Shown: piece by piece, positions 7,229-13,372 of the stretch
Position numbering within the stretch: position 1 is the stretch's first letter
Layout: the number at the start of each line of letters is the position of its first letter
Origin: CAYOMP01 sp964405075
GTDB lineage: Bacteria > Bacillota > Clostridia > Lachnospirales > Lachnospiraceae
Assembly (NCBI GenBank): GCA_964405075.1
Contig: CAYOMP010000066.1
Span: forward strand, 1 to 13,372
DNA length: 13,372 nucleotides
Direction: 5' to 3'
Notes under the pieces: generated by a model
Database searches by the model: none
Seen by the model: only the letters and a program-made list of their open reading frames with translations
Told to the model about the DNA's origin: nothing
Translations under genes and position numbers: made by a program

Positions 7229-7232
7229 TTTG

Positions 7233-8474
7233 ATGATAGTTGAATTAGTATCTGTTGGTACAGAAATTTTATTAGGTAATATAGTAAATACAAATGCTTC
7301 GTATTTGTCAGAACAATGTGCAAAATTAGGATTGTCAGTGTATTACCAAACGGTAGTAGGTGATAATGAGGATAGATTAACTGAAACTGCAAAAATGGCA
7401 TTAGACAGATCTGATATTGTTATTTTTACAGGAGGCTTGGGACCTACAAAAGATGATATAACAAAAGAGGTTGTTAGCCGGATTATGGAGAAGGAATTAG
7501 TAGAAGATGAAAATGCTAAGGCGAAAATAAAGGCATTTTTTAGAGATAAAGAGATTCCTGAAAATAATTGGAAGCAGGCTATGGTTCCAACGGGAGCAAT
7601 GGTTTTAGATAATGAAAATGGAACTGCACCTGGTATTATTATAGAAAACAAAGGGAAAACAGCTATTTTACTTCCAGGACCACCTAACGAAATGATACCG
7701 ATGTTTGAGGACAAGGTATTTGAATATCTTAATAATTTGGTACCGGAAACTATCTATTCAAGAATGGTAAAGGTATGTAATGTTGAAGAGAGTAAGGCTG
7801 AATTAATGGTAAAGGATTTGATTGATAATCAAACGAATCCTACTATTGCTCCATATGCAAAAACAGGTGAAGTACATTTTAGAATTACGGCGAAGGCAGC
7901 ATCTAAGGAAGAAGCAAAAGAGCTAATTAAACCAGTTGTGAAAGAATTAAAAAAGAGATTTGGCAGGGATGTTTACACCACAAAAGAGAAAGAAACCTTG
8001 GAAGAGAGTGTTATCAAACTGTTGAAAAAATATGATTTGACAGTGTCAACAGCTGAATCTTGTACAGGTGGTAAGATAGCAGCTACTTTAGTAAATGTTT
8101 CAGGAGCTTCAAGTGTATTTAAAGAAGGGTATGTTACTTATTCAAATAGAGCGAAAAGAAAATTATTGGGAGTAGAAAAAGAAACTCTTAGAAAGTACGG
8201 AGCGGTAAGCGAACAGACTGCCTGTGAAATGGCACTAGGCGGTATGGATAGTGCAGCAGCAGATGTGTGTGTTAGTGCTACAGGAATTGCAGGACCAGGT
8301 GGCGGAACACCTGAAAAACCAGTGGGATTAGTATATATTGGATGTTGTGTTAATGGTGATATTTCTTATAGAAAATATATATTTAATGGAAATAGAAGTA
8401 AGGTCAGAGAACAAACAGTAGTGAAGGCACTGACTTTGCTTAGAGATAGTATTCTAGATTATTATGGTGAATAG
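7233..8474 (+). CDS. cinA: CinA family protein (competence/damage-inducible; NMN deamidase and pyrophosphatase type domains)
   Basis: A 413-residue, two-domain protein. The N-terminal molybdopterin-binding-like (COG1058) domain has SVGTEILLGNIVNTN (residues 7-21), FTGGLGPTKDD (65-75) and LLPGPPNEM (146-154). The C-terminal PncC domain has STAESCTGG (272-280) and GIAGPGGGTPEKPVG (351-365). In characterised homologues the C-terminal domain deamidates nicotinamide mononucleotide and the N-terminal domain hydrolyses ADP-ribose-like pyrophosphates, so a role in NAD recycling or metabolite repair is likely. In Bacillus and streptococci cinA is linked to recA and competence; no recA follows here, and the gene has its own promoter and terminator. 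Confidence 0.94.
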   Translation: MIVELVSVGTEILLGNIVNTNASYLSEQCAKLGLSVYYQTVVGDNEDRLTETAKMALDRSDIVIFTGGLGPTKDDITKEVVSRIMEKELVEDENAKAKIKAFFRDKEIPENNWKQAMVPTGAMVLDNENGTAPGIIIENKGKTAILLPGPPNEMIPMFEDKVFEYLNNLVPETIYSRMVKVCNVEESKAELMVKDLIDNQTNPTIAPYAKTGEVHFRITAKAASKEEAKELIKPVVKELKKRFGRDVYTTKEKETLEESVIKLLKKYDLTVSTAESCTGGKIAATLVNVSGASSVFKEGYVTYSNRAKRKLLGVEKETLRKYGAVSEQTACEMALGGMDSAAADVCVSATGIAGPGGGTPEKPVGLVYIGCCVNGDISYRKYIFNGNRSKVREQTVVKALTLLRDSILDYYGE

Positions 8475-8494
8475 AGTTATGTTTATATCATTAG

Positions 8495-8539
8495 AAAATG
8501 CAAAGGCAACAGAATTAATCAGTTGCCTTTGTATTTTTT
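8495..8539 (+). terminator. Intrinsic terminator of cinA
   Basis: A 10-bp perfect stem (8501-8510 with 8522-8531) is extended outward through G.U and A-T pairs to 8495/8537, with an 11-nt loop and a T run at 8534-8539. Confidence 0.9.
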
Positions 8540-8685
8540 GCGGTAAAGGAAAGGTTAGTTATACTTCTTATAACGGAATAAGATAAAAATATTGGTATGT
8601 TAAAATACAAGAATGGCGATTACTATATGAATTAAAGAAATAGCACATAAAGAGATAAAATATTACTAAATTTGAAAATAAAATG
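8540..8685. other. AT-rich spacer between cinA and rpsO
   Basis: This is the non-coding middle of the 334-base gap between cinA and rpsO. I see no ORF with a ribosome binding site. The only structure is a 17-bp interrupted palindrome GTTATA-N5-TATAAC (8558-8574), which is not near a convincing promoter. Confidence 0.6.
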
Positions 8686-8714
8686 TTTACACAGAAAAAA
8701 ATATATGGTAAGAT
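8686..8714 (+). promoter_or_regulatory. Sigma-A promoter of rpsO
   Basis: TTTACA (8686-8691) and TAAGAT (8709-8714) have a 17-nt spacer. Transcription should start near 8721, leaving an 88-nt leader. Confidence 0.8.
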
Positions 8715-8720
8715 GACAAG

Positions 8721-8808
8721 GTGTGAGTAATTAGCCGGTATTCAGGATATGGACACTCCGACCTTACCCTTAGTACTTGGCGGTTTAAAATTTAAGGAGG
8801 AAATTGAA
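8721..8808 (+). promoter_or_regulatory. Structured rpsO leader, candidate S15 autoregulatory element
   Basis: The untranslated leader can fold with an outer helix GCCGG/TTGGC (8734-8738 with 8777-8781). This encloses a smaller hairpin GGA-CAC-TCC (8751-8759) flanked by AGG/CCT (8744-8746 with 8762-8764). Two CCTTA copies (8762-8766 and 8768-8772) could pair with TAAGG of the ribosome binding site at 8793-8797. S15 represses its own translation through leader RNA in several bacteria using different structures. That this leader does so is inference from position and foldability. Confidence 0.45.
8794..8800 (+). promoter_or_regulatory. Ribosome binding site deciding the rpsO start
   Basis: A perfect AAGGAGG lies 8 nt before ATG 8809. 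The in-frame ATG at 8749 would add 20 residues not typical of S15 and lies in the structured leader, so it is not used. Confidence 0.92.
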
Positions 8809-9075
8809 ATGATTTCAAAAGAAAAGAAAGCAGCATTAGTAAAAGAATATGGTAGAACAGAAGGAGATACAGGTTCTCCAGAAGTACAGGTAGCTATTCT
8901 TACAGCAAGAATCAATGAATTAACAGAACACTTAAAGAACAACAACAAAGATCATCATTCAAGAAGAGGTCTTTTAAAAATGGTTGGTCAGAGACGTGGA
9001 TTACTTGCTTATTTAAAGAAGAATGATATTGAAAGATATCGTGCGTTAATCGAAAAATTAGGTTTAAGAAAATAA
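8809..9075 (+). CDS. rpsO: 30S ribosomal protein S15
   Basis: An 88-residue protein of standard length that binds the central domain of 16S rRNA early in 30S assembly and forms a bridge to the 50S subunit. Recognisable segments are MISKEKKAALVKEYGR, GDTGSPEVQVAILTARI (residues 19-35), and the S15 signature around HLKNNNKDHHSRRGLLKMVG (41-60) and RRGLLAYLKK (62-71). It ends KLGLRK. The rpsO-pnp order is conserved across many bacteria, but here a strong terminator separates the two genes. Codon use leans to preferred codons, as expected for a highly expressed gene. Confidence 0.98.
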   Translation: MISKEKKAALVKEYGRTEGDTGSPEVQVAILTARINELTEHLKNNNKDHHSRRGLLKMVGQRRGLLAYLKKNDIERYRALIEKLGLRK

Positions 9076-9111
9076 TCTTTGCCAAATTTTTAAGACGTAT
9101 GGTCTTTTACT

Positions 9112-9144
9112 ATGGGGGCGGAGAACTTCCGTCCCTATTTTTTT
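9112..9144 (+). terminator. Intrinsic terminator of rpsO
   Basis: A GC-rich stem of about 12 pairs (9112-9123 with 9127-9138, a few G.U) with a tight loop is followed by a T run to 9144. A small 5-bp hairpin (9092-9096 with 9102-9106) lies just upstream. Confidence 0.9.
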
Positions 9145-9218
9145 AGCTGATTGCTACGAAAATGCAAAATAAGATTTTGAGGCATACAGCGATGACAGAT
9201 TAGACTCGTAAGCGAGGT

Positions 9219-9224
9219 TATTAT
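9219..9224 (+). promoter_or_regulatory. Possible -10 box of the pnp promoter
   Basis: TATTAT lies 6 bases before the base of the pnp leader hairpin, so transcription starting near 9231 would begin right at the hairpin. No good -35 is present at 17 nt; the closest match, ATGACA (9192-9197), is 21 nt away. A competing -10, TAAGAT (9170-9175), also lacks a clear partner. Some transcription may read through from rpsO. Confidence 0.3.
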
Positions 9225-9230
9225 GAATGT

Positions 9231-9324
9231 GTAGAAGATGATTGACCGAGACCACTGAAAAGTGCATTTGCAGTAATGGATATATGGGAAAAATACATTT
9301 TTCAGTAGTTTCGGAATCTTCTAC
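9231..9324 (+). promoter_or_regulatory. Long leader hairpin upstream of pnp
   Basis: A 94-nt, nearly continuous stem. The base is a perfect 9-bp GTAGAAGAT/ATCTTCTAC (9231-9239 with 9316-9324). After a 6-versus-1-nt internal loop, 17 positions face each other (9246-9262 with 9298-9314) with a single A.C mismatch and two G.U pairs, topped by a 35-nt loop. It ends 9 bases before the ribosome binding site and has no T run, so it is not a terminator. In E. coli, RNase III cuts a leader duplex of pnp and PNPase then degrades it to repress itself; a similar role here is inference. Confidence 0.7.
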
Positions 9325-9346
9325 GTAAAACGAAAGGAGATATGAT

Positions 9347-11434
9347 ATGTTTAAAAGTTATTCAATGGAATTAGCTGGAAGAACTCTTACAGTTGATGTA
9401 GGAAGAGTAGCAGCACAGGCAAATGGTGCAGCATTTATGCATTACGGTGACACTGTTGTTTTATCTACAGCAACAGCTTCTGATAAGCCAAGAGAAGGAA
9501 TTGATTTCTTCCCACTTAGTGTAGAATATGAAGAAAAATTATATTCAGTTGGTAAAATTCCGGGAGGATTTAATAAAAGAGAAGGAAAGGCATCTGAAAA
9601 TGCTATTTTAACATCTCGTGTAATTGATAGACCAATGCGTCCATTATTCCCAAAGGATTATAGAAATGATGTTACATTAAACAACTTAGTTATGTCAGTA
9701 GATCCAGATTGTAGTCCTGAATTAACAGCTATGTTGGGTTCTGCAATTGCAACAGCTATTTCTGATATTCCATTTGATGGACCATGTGCAACTACACAGG
9801 TTGGTTTAGTTAATGGAGAATTTGTATTTAACCCAAATGCAGCACAGAAAGCTGTTTCAGATTTACAGTTAACAGTTGCTTCGACTAAAGAAAAAGTAAT
9901 CATGATTGAAGCTGGTGCTAATGAAGTTGAAGAAGCCAAAATGATTGAGGCTATCTTTGCGGCTCATGAAGTTAACCAGACAGTTATCGAGTTTATTGAG
10001 AAAATCGTTGCTGATTGTGGAAAAGAAAAGCATTCATACGAAAGTTGTGCTATTCCAGAAGAATTATTTGCAGCAATGAAGGAAATCGTAACTCCAGAAC
10101 AGATGGAGGAAGCTGTATTTACAGATGTAAAACAGGTTAGAGAAGAAAATATTAAAAATATTCAGGAGAAGCTTGAAGAAGCATTTGCTGAAAATGAAGA
10201 ATGGTTACCTTTAATTGGTGAAGCTTTATATCAGTATCAGAAGAAGACAGTTCGTAAGATGATTTTAAAGGATCGCAAGAGACCAGACGGACGTGGAATT
10301 GATGAAATCAGACCACTTGCTTCAGAAGTTGATATTTTACCTAGAGTACATGGTTCGGGTATGTTTACAAGAGGACAAACTCAGATTCTTAATGTATGTA
10401 CATTGGCTCCTTTGTCAGAAGCACAGAAATTAGACGGTTTAGATGAAGCTGAAACTAGCAAGAGATATATGCATCACTATAACTTCCCATCATACTCTGT
10501 AGGTGAAACAAAACCTTCGAGAGGACCAGGAAGAAGAGAGATTGGACATGGAGCATTAGCAGAAAGAGCATTAGTTCCAGTACTTCCAAGTGAAGAAGAA
10601 TTTCCATATGCAATTAGAACTGTATCAGAAACTATGGAATCTAATGGTTCTACATCACAGGCAAGTGTATGTGCATCTTCATTATCATTAATGGCAGCAG
10701 GTGTACCAATTAAGAGTGCAGTTGCAGGTATTTCAGCAGGTCTTGTAACAGGTGATACAGATGATGATTACATTGTATTAACAGATATTCAGGGACTTGA
10801 AGATTTCTTTGGTGATATGGACTTTAAGGTAGCAGGTACTCATAAGGGTATTACAGCTATACAGATGGATATTAAAATTCATGGTTTAACTAGACCTATT
10901 ATTGAAGAAGCTATTGCAAAAACTAAGAAAGCTAGAACATATATTTTAGATGAAGTTATGGCACCAGTTATTGCTGAACCAAGAAAAGAAGTTGGACAGT
11001 ATGCACCTAAGATTCGTCAGATGCAGGTTGATCCATCAAAAATTAGTGAAATCATTGGTCAGAAAGGCAAAACAATCAATAAGATTATTGAAGATACTGG
11101 CGTTAGAATTGATATCACTGATGATGGAAGAGTATCAGTATGTGGTGTTGAAATGGAAAACATCGAAAAAGCTATGGAAACAATTAGACTTATTGCTACA
11201 GATGTAGAAGCTGGACAGGTTATTACAGGAAAAGTAGTAAGAATTATGCAGTTCGGTGCATTTGTAGAATTAGCTCCTAATAAAGATGGTTTAATTCATA
11301 TTTCTAAACTTTCAAAGGAAAGAGTAAACAAAGTTGAAGATGTTGTAAACATCGGAGATACAGTTACTGTAAAAGTTCTTGAAGTTGATAAGATGGGTAG
11401 AATTAACCTTGCTATTGATGGTGTTACAGAATAA
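9347..11434 (+). CDS. pnp: Polyribonucleotide nucleotidyltransferase (PNPase)
   Basis: A 695-residue, full-length PNPase, a trimeric enzyme that degrades RNA 3' to 5' using phosphate and can also add tails. Domains: first RNase PH domain (about 13-140), helical linker (about 240-305), second RNase PH domain (about 320-545), KH domain (about 555-612, with IIGQKGKTINKI) and S1 domain (about 621-692, with ITGKVVRIMQFGAFVEL). The catalytic motif DFFGDMDFKVAG places D486, D492 and K494 as in the characterised enzymes; the phosphate-binding GPGRREIGHG and the ESNGSTSQAS loop are intact. The start is fixed by AAGGAGA (9334-9340). It forms its own unit between rpsO and rimP-nusA and probably controls itself through its leader hairpin. 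Confidence 0.98.
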   Translation: MFKSYSMELAGRTLTVDVGRVAAQANGAAFMHYGDTVVLSTATASDKPREGIDFFPLSVEYEEKLYSVGKIPGGFNKREGKASENAILTSRVIDRPMRPLFPKDYRNDVTLNNLVMSVDPDCSPELTAMLGSAIATAISDIPFDGPCATTQVGLVNGEFVFNPNAAQKAVSDLQLTVASTKEKVIMIEAGANEVEEAKMIEAIFAAHEVNQTVIEFIEKIVADCGKEKHSYESCAIPEELFAAMKEIVTPEQMEEAVFTDVKQVREENIKNIQEKLEEAFAENEEWLPLIGEALYQYQKKTVRKMILKDRKRPDGRGIDEIRPLASEVDILPRVHGSGMFTRGQTQILNVCTLAPLSEAQKLDGLDEAETSKRYMHHYNFPSYSVGETKPSRGPGRREIGHGALAERALVPVLPSEEEFPYAIRTVSETMESNGSTSQASVCASSLSLMAAGVPIKSAVAGISAGLVTGDTDDDYIVLTDIQGLEDFFGDMDFKVAGTHKGITAIQMDIKIHGLTRPIIEEAIAKTKKARTYILDEVMAPVIAEPRKEVGQYAPKIRQMQVDPSKISEIIGQKGKTINKIIEDTGVRIDITDDGRVSVCGVEMENIEKAMETIRLIATDVEAGQVITGKVVRIMQFGAFVELAPNKDGLIHISKLSKERVNKVEDVVNIGDTVTVKVLEVDKMGRINLAIDGVTE

Positions 11435-11446
11435 TAAATAAATAGA

Positions 11447-11482
11447 AAGAGGTGTAGCTTATGATTTTAAGTTGCATCTCTT
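11447..11482 (+). terminator. Hairpin terminator after pnp
   Basis: A 15-pair stem (11447-11461 with 11468-11482, three G.U) has a 6-nt loop, 12 bases after the stop codon. The following T tract is weak (TTCTTAATATT), so some readthrough into rimP is possible. Confidence 0.65.
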
Positions 11483-11524
11483 CTTAATATTATGGAAAAA
11501 ATAGTTAAAATATTTGAGAAACAC

Positions 11525-11553
11525 TTGAAAATGAAATAAAAATATGATAATAT
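11525..11553 (+). promoter_or_regulatory. Promoter of rimP-nusA
   Basis: TTGAAA (11525-11530) is followed 17 nt later by TAATAT (11548-11553). A TGA directly before that box makes it an extended -10. Reading GATAAT (11546-11551) with a 15-nt spacer is the alternative. Transcription would start near 11560. Confidence 0.6.
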
Positions 11554-11583
11554 ACATATATTAGTTATAGAATGACAGCAAAC

Positions 11584-11613
11584 AGAGTGGGCGTGAGTCC
11601 ACTCTTTATTGTT
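11584..11613 (+). terminator. Leader terminator/attenuator-like hairpin upstream of rimP-nusA
   Basis: A 9-pair stem (11584-11592 with 11597-11605, one G.U) is capped by a GTGA loop of the GNRA type and followed by a T-rich but interrupted tail (TTTATTGTTGT). It lies about 25 nt after the expected transcription start and 55 nt before the rimP ribosome binding site, so it sits within the operon's leader. In Bacillus subtilis, NusA controls its own operon through a weak leader terminator that needs NusA. The same mechanism here is inference. Confidence 0.6.
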
Positions 11614-11653
11614 GTAATTAATGAGACTTAAAGATAACCAATATATAGAGAAG

Positions 11654-11660
11654 AAAGGAA
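11654..11660 (+). promoter_or_regulatory. Ribosome binding site deciding the rimP start
   Basis: AAAGGAA lies 8 nt before ATG 11669. The upstream in-frame ATG 11621 follows a T-rich tail without a ribosome binding site and would add 16 unconserved residues. Confidence 0.75.
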
Positions 11661-11668
11661 GTGGGAAG

Positions 11669-12136
11669 ATGTCAAGAAGAGAAGAATACGAAAGTCGTAC
11701 AGAAGAATTAATACTTCCAATTTTGGAAGAACACAACTTTGAATTAGTTGATGTGGAATACGTTAAAGAAGGCGGTACATGGTATTTAAGAGCTTATATT
11801 GACAAAGAAGGTGGTATCGCAGTAGATGATTGCGAAGTTGTTAGTAGGGCTTTTAGTGAAATTCTTGATCAAGAAGATTATGTAGAGGGAGCTTATATTT
11901 TTGAAGTGAGCTCGCCAGGTCTTGGACGTCCTCTAAAGAAGGAAAAAGACTTTCAAAGGAGTCTTGGAGATGAAGTAGAGGTGAGATTATATAGAGCCAT
12001 TGATAAGCAAAAGGAATTTACCGGAATACTAAAGGCTTATGATAAAGAGAGTGTAACTCTTGAGTTTGAAGATGAAACTGAAATAAATATTGCAAGGGCG
12101 GATATAGCACTTATTAGACTTGCATTTGATTTTTAA
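11669..12136 (+). CDS. rimP: Ribosome maturation factor RimP
   Basis: A 155-residue protein needed for efficient 30S subunit assembly. It matches the family (YhbC/YlxS) along its length: ILEEHNFELVDVEYVKEGG (residues 19-37), LRAYIDKEGGIAVDDCEVVS (40-59) and the signature VSSPGLGRPL (80-89), followed by a C-terminal SH3-like domain (FTGILKAYDKESVTLEFED, 117-135). It is the first gene of the conserved rimP-nusA operon, 24 nt ahead of nusA, where infB would normally follow further downstream. Length and motifs are ordinary. Confidence 0.95.
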   Translation: MSRREEYESRTEELILPILEEHNFELVDVEYVKEGGTWYLRAYIDKEGGIAVDDCEVVSRAFSEILDQEDYVEGAYIFEVSSPGLGRPLKKEKDFQRSLGDEVEVRLYRAIDKQKEFTGILKAYDKESVTLEFEDETEINIARADIALIRLAFDF

Positions 12137-12140
12137 TAAT

Positions 12141-12160
12141 AAGAAAGAGAGAGAAGAAAG
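12141..12160 (+). promoter_or_regulatory. Purine-only, non-canonical nusA ribosome binding region
   Basis: The 20 bases before the nusA ATG are entirely A and G, yet contain no AGGAGG core, only GAGAGAG/GAAGAAAG repeats. Initiation may rely on this purine tract and on coupling to rimP translation. Confidence 0.5.
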
Positions 12161-13372
12161 ATGGCAACTAACAACACTAATGAATTATTGGAAGCATTAA
12201 ATATACTTGAAAAAGAAAAGGATATTAGTAAAGAAACATTACTAGAAGCAATTGAGAATTCTTTACTTACAGCATGCAAGAACCATTTTGGTAAAGCTGA
12301 TAATGTAAAAGTATACATTGATAGAGAAACATGTAATTTTTCAGTATATGCTGAGAAAACAGTAGTAGAAGTTGTTGAAGATGATGTTACACAGATTAGT
12401 CTTGCATCAGCAAAATTAATTGATTCAAAATATGATTTGGGCGATATAGTAAATGTACCAATTGAATCAAAAGAATTCGGACGTATTGCAACACAGAATG
12501 CAAAGAATGTTATTTTACAGAAAATTAGAGAAGAAGAAAGAAAAGCGTTATTTAATCAGTACTATACAAAAGAAAAAGATGTTGTTACAGGTATTGTACA
12601 GAGATACGTTGGCAAAAATGTAAGTGTTAACCTTGGTAAAGTTGATGCTATTCTTAATGAAAATGAACAGGTAAAAGGTGAAGTATTCAAAACAACAGAA
12701 AGAATTAAATTGTATGTGCTTGAAGTAAAAGATACTTCAAAAGGACCTAAGGTATTAGTTTCAAGAACTCATCCTGAATTAGTAAAAAGATTATTTGAAT
12801 CAGAAGTTACAGAATTAAGAGATGGTACAGTTGAAATTAAGAGTATTTCAAGAGAAGCTGGTTCACGAACAAAGATGGCAGTATGGTCAAACAATCCAGA
12901 TGTTGATCCAGTAGGAGCATGTGTTGGTGTAAAAGGTACCAGAGTAGACGTTGTAGTAAATGAACTTCGTGGAGAAAAGATTGATGTTGTTCCTTGGAGT
13001 GAAGATCCTGCTAAATTAATTGAAAATGCGTTAAGTCCTGCCAAGGTTGTTTCTGTAGAAGTTTCCACAGAAGAAAAGAGTGCAAGGGTAATTGTTCCGG
13101 ATTATCAGCTTTCTCTTGCGATTGGTCGTGAAGGACAGAATGCAAGACTTGCAGCAAGACTTACCGGTTACAAGATTGACATTAAGTCTGAGTCCCAGGC
13201 TGGCATCTACTATGAAGAGCAATGGGGCAATGAACGTTATAATGGAGAACAGTATGCAGATAACCAGTATGCTGACAACTACAATGACCAGTACGGAACT
13301 GGCTATGAGGGCGAATATAACCAGTATAATAATGGGTATGGTTCATACGGAAATCCGTATGGAGAAGAGTAT
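12161..13372 (+). CDS. nusA: Transcription termination/antitermination factor NusA (3' end outside window)
   Basis: The open frame runs to the window's end, giving 404 residues of a partial protein. NusA binds RNA polymerase and modulates pausing, termination and antitermination. Seen in order: the N-terminal polymerase-binding domain (1-135), an S1 domain (about 139-205, opening DVVTGIVQRYVGKNVSV), KH1 (GACVGVKGTRV at 252-262, VNELRGEKIDVVPWSEDP after it) and KH2 (LAIGREGQNARLAARLTGYK, GxxG at 322-325). Firmicutes NusA usually ends near here. This one continues past IDIKSESQ into a low-complexity tail (349 onward) with 14 Tyr in 56 residues, rich in Asn, Gly, Gln and Glu, and without Lys. 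It is cotranscribed with rimP. Confidence 0.96.
   Translation, partial: MATNNTNELLEALNILEKEKDISKETLLEAIENSLLTACKNHFGKADNVKVYIDRETCNFSVYAEKTVVEVVEDDVTQISLASAKLIDSKYDLGDIVNVPIESKEFGRIATQNAKNVILQKIREEERKALFNQYYTKEKDVVTGIVQRYVGKNVSVNLGKVDAILNENEQVKGEVFKTTERIKLYVLEVKDTSKGPKVLVSRTHPELVKRLFESEVTELRDGTVEIKSISREAGSRTKMAVWSNNPDVDPVGACVGVKGTRVDVVVNELRGEKIDVVPWSEDPAKLIENALSPAKVVSVEVSTEEKSARVIVPDYQLSLAIGREGQNARLAARLTGYKIDIKSESQAGIYYEEQWGNERYNGEQYADNQYADNYNDQYGTGYEGEYNQYNNGYGSYGNPYGEEY

Noticed and set aside
7343..7714. 123-codon minus-strand ORF inside cinA
   Set aside because: It is an antisense reading of a conserved coding region and its composition mirrors that of cinA.
8558..8574. Interrupted palindrome GTTATA-N5-TATAAC as an operator
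   Set aside because: It is 112 bases upstream of the rpsO -35 box with no other promoter near it, and such short A/T-rich palindromes are common in this base composition.
8749..8808. 20-residue N-terminal extension of S15
   Set aside because: The perfect AAGGAGG lies within it, just before ATG 8809, and S15 proteins begin at that Met. The interval is the leader RNA.
9231..9324. Leader hairpin of pnp as a miniature transposable element
   Set aside because: There is no flanking target duplication, no second copy in the window, and its position against the pnp ribosome binding site fits a gene leader better.
10950..11207. 85-codon plus-strand ORF in another frame of pnp
   Set aside because: It overlaps the conserved KH region of pnp, has no ribosome binding site, and its residues are what an out-of-frame reading would give.

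Overview
The window is a co-directional, housekeeping-type stretch of an AT-rich Firmicutes chromosome, most likely a motile anaerobe of the Clostridia (Lachnospiraceae-like; the genus cannot be read from this sequence). The pointers are low GC with A/T-ending codons, strong AGGAGG-type ribosome binding sites, canonical sigma-A promoters (TTGACA/TATAAT, 17-nt spacers), a RemA-type regulator beside gmk, and chemoreceptors among core genes. Every gene supported here is on the + strand.

Layout: (1) 2-388, the 3' end of a chemoreceptor gene, closed by a long hairpin terminator. (2) 626-2857, an operon yicC-remA-gmk-rpoZ (RNA-processing nuclease, DNA-binding regulator, guanylate kinase, RNA polymerase omega) with a textbook promoter and terminator. 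(3) 2908-4958, a single-gene unit for a second, complete chemoreceptor with an unusual lysine-rich N-terminus. (4) 5021-7032, rimO-pgsA (ribosomal protein S12 methylthiotransferase and phosphatidylglycerophosphate synthase), overlapping by one base. (5) 7141-8539, cinA alone. (6) 8686-9144, rpsO (S15) with a structured leader. (7) about 9231-11482, pnp with a long, nearly double-stranded leader hairpin. (8) 11525 to the end, rimP-nusA, preceded by a terminator-like hairpin and running off the window inside nusA.

Functionally the region is dominated by RNA synthesis, decay and translation: omega, NusA, PNPase, YicC, S15, RimP and RimO. The most interesting signals are regulatory or structural. 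They are the leader hairpins of pnp, rpsO and rimP-nusA, which look like feedback control elements; a tyrosine-rich, lysine-free low-complexity tail on NusA; and two neighbouring chemoreceptors whose signalling coiled coils differ by exactly 28 residues on the visible arm. No mobile element, CRISPR array, tRNA or rRNA was seen, and I found no clearly new multi-gene system. Domain assignments rest on recognised motifs, not on database searches.
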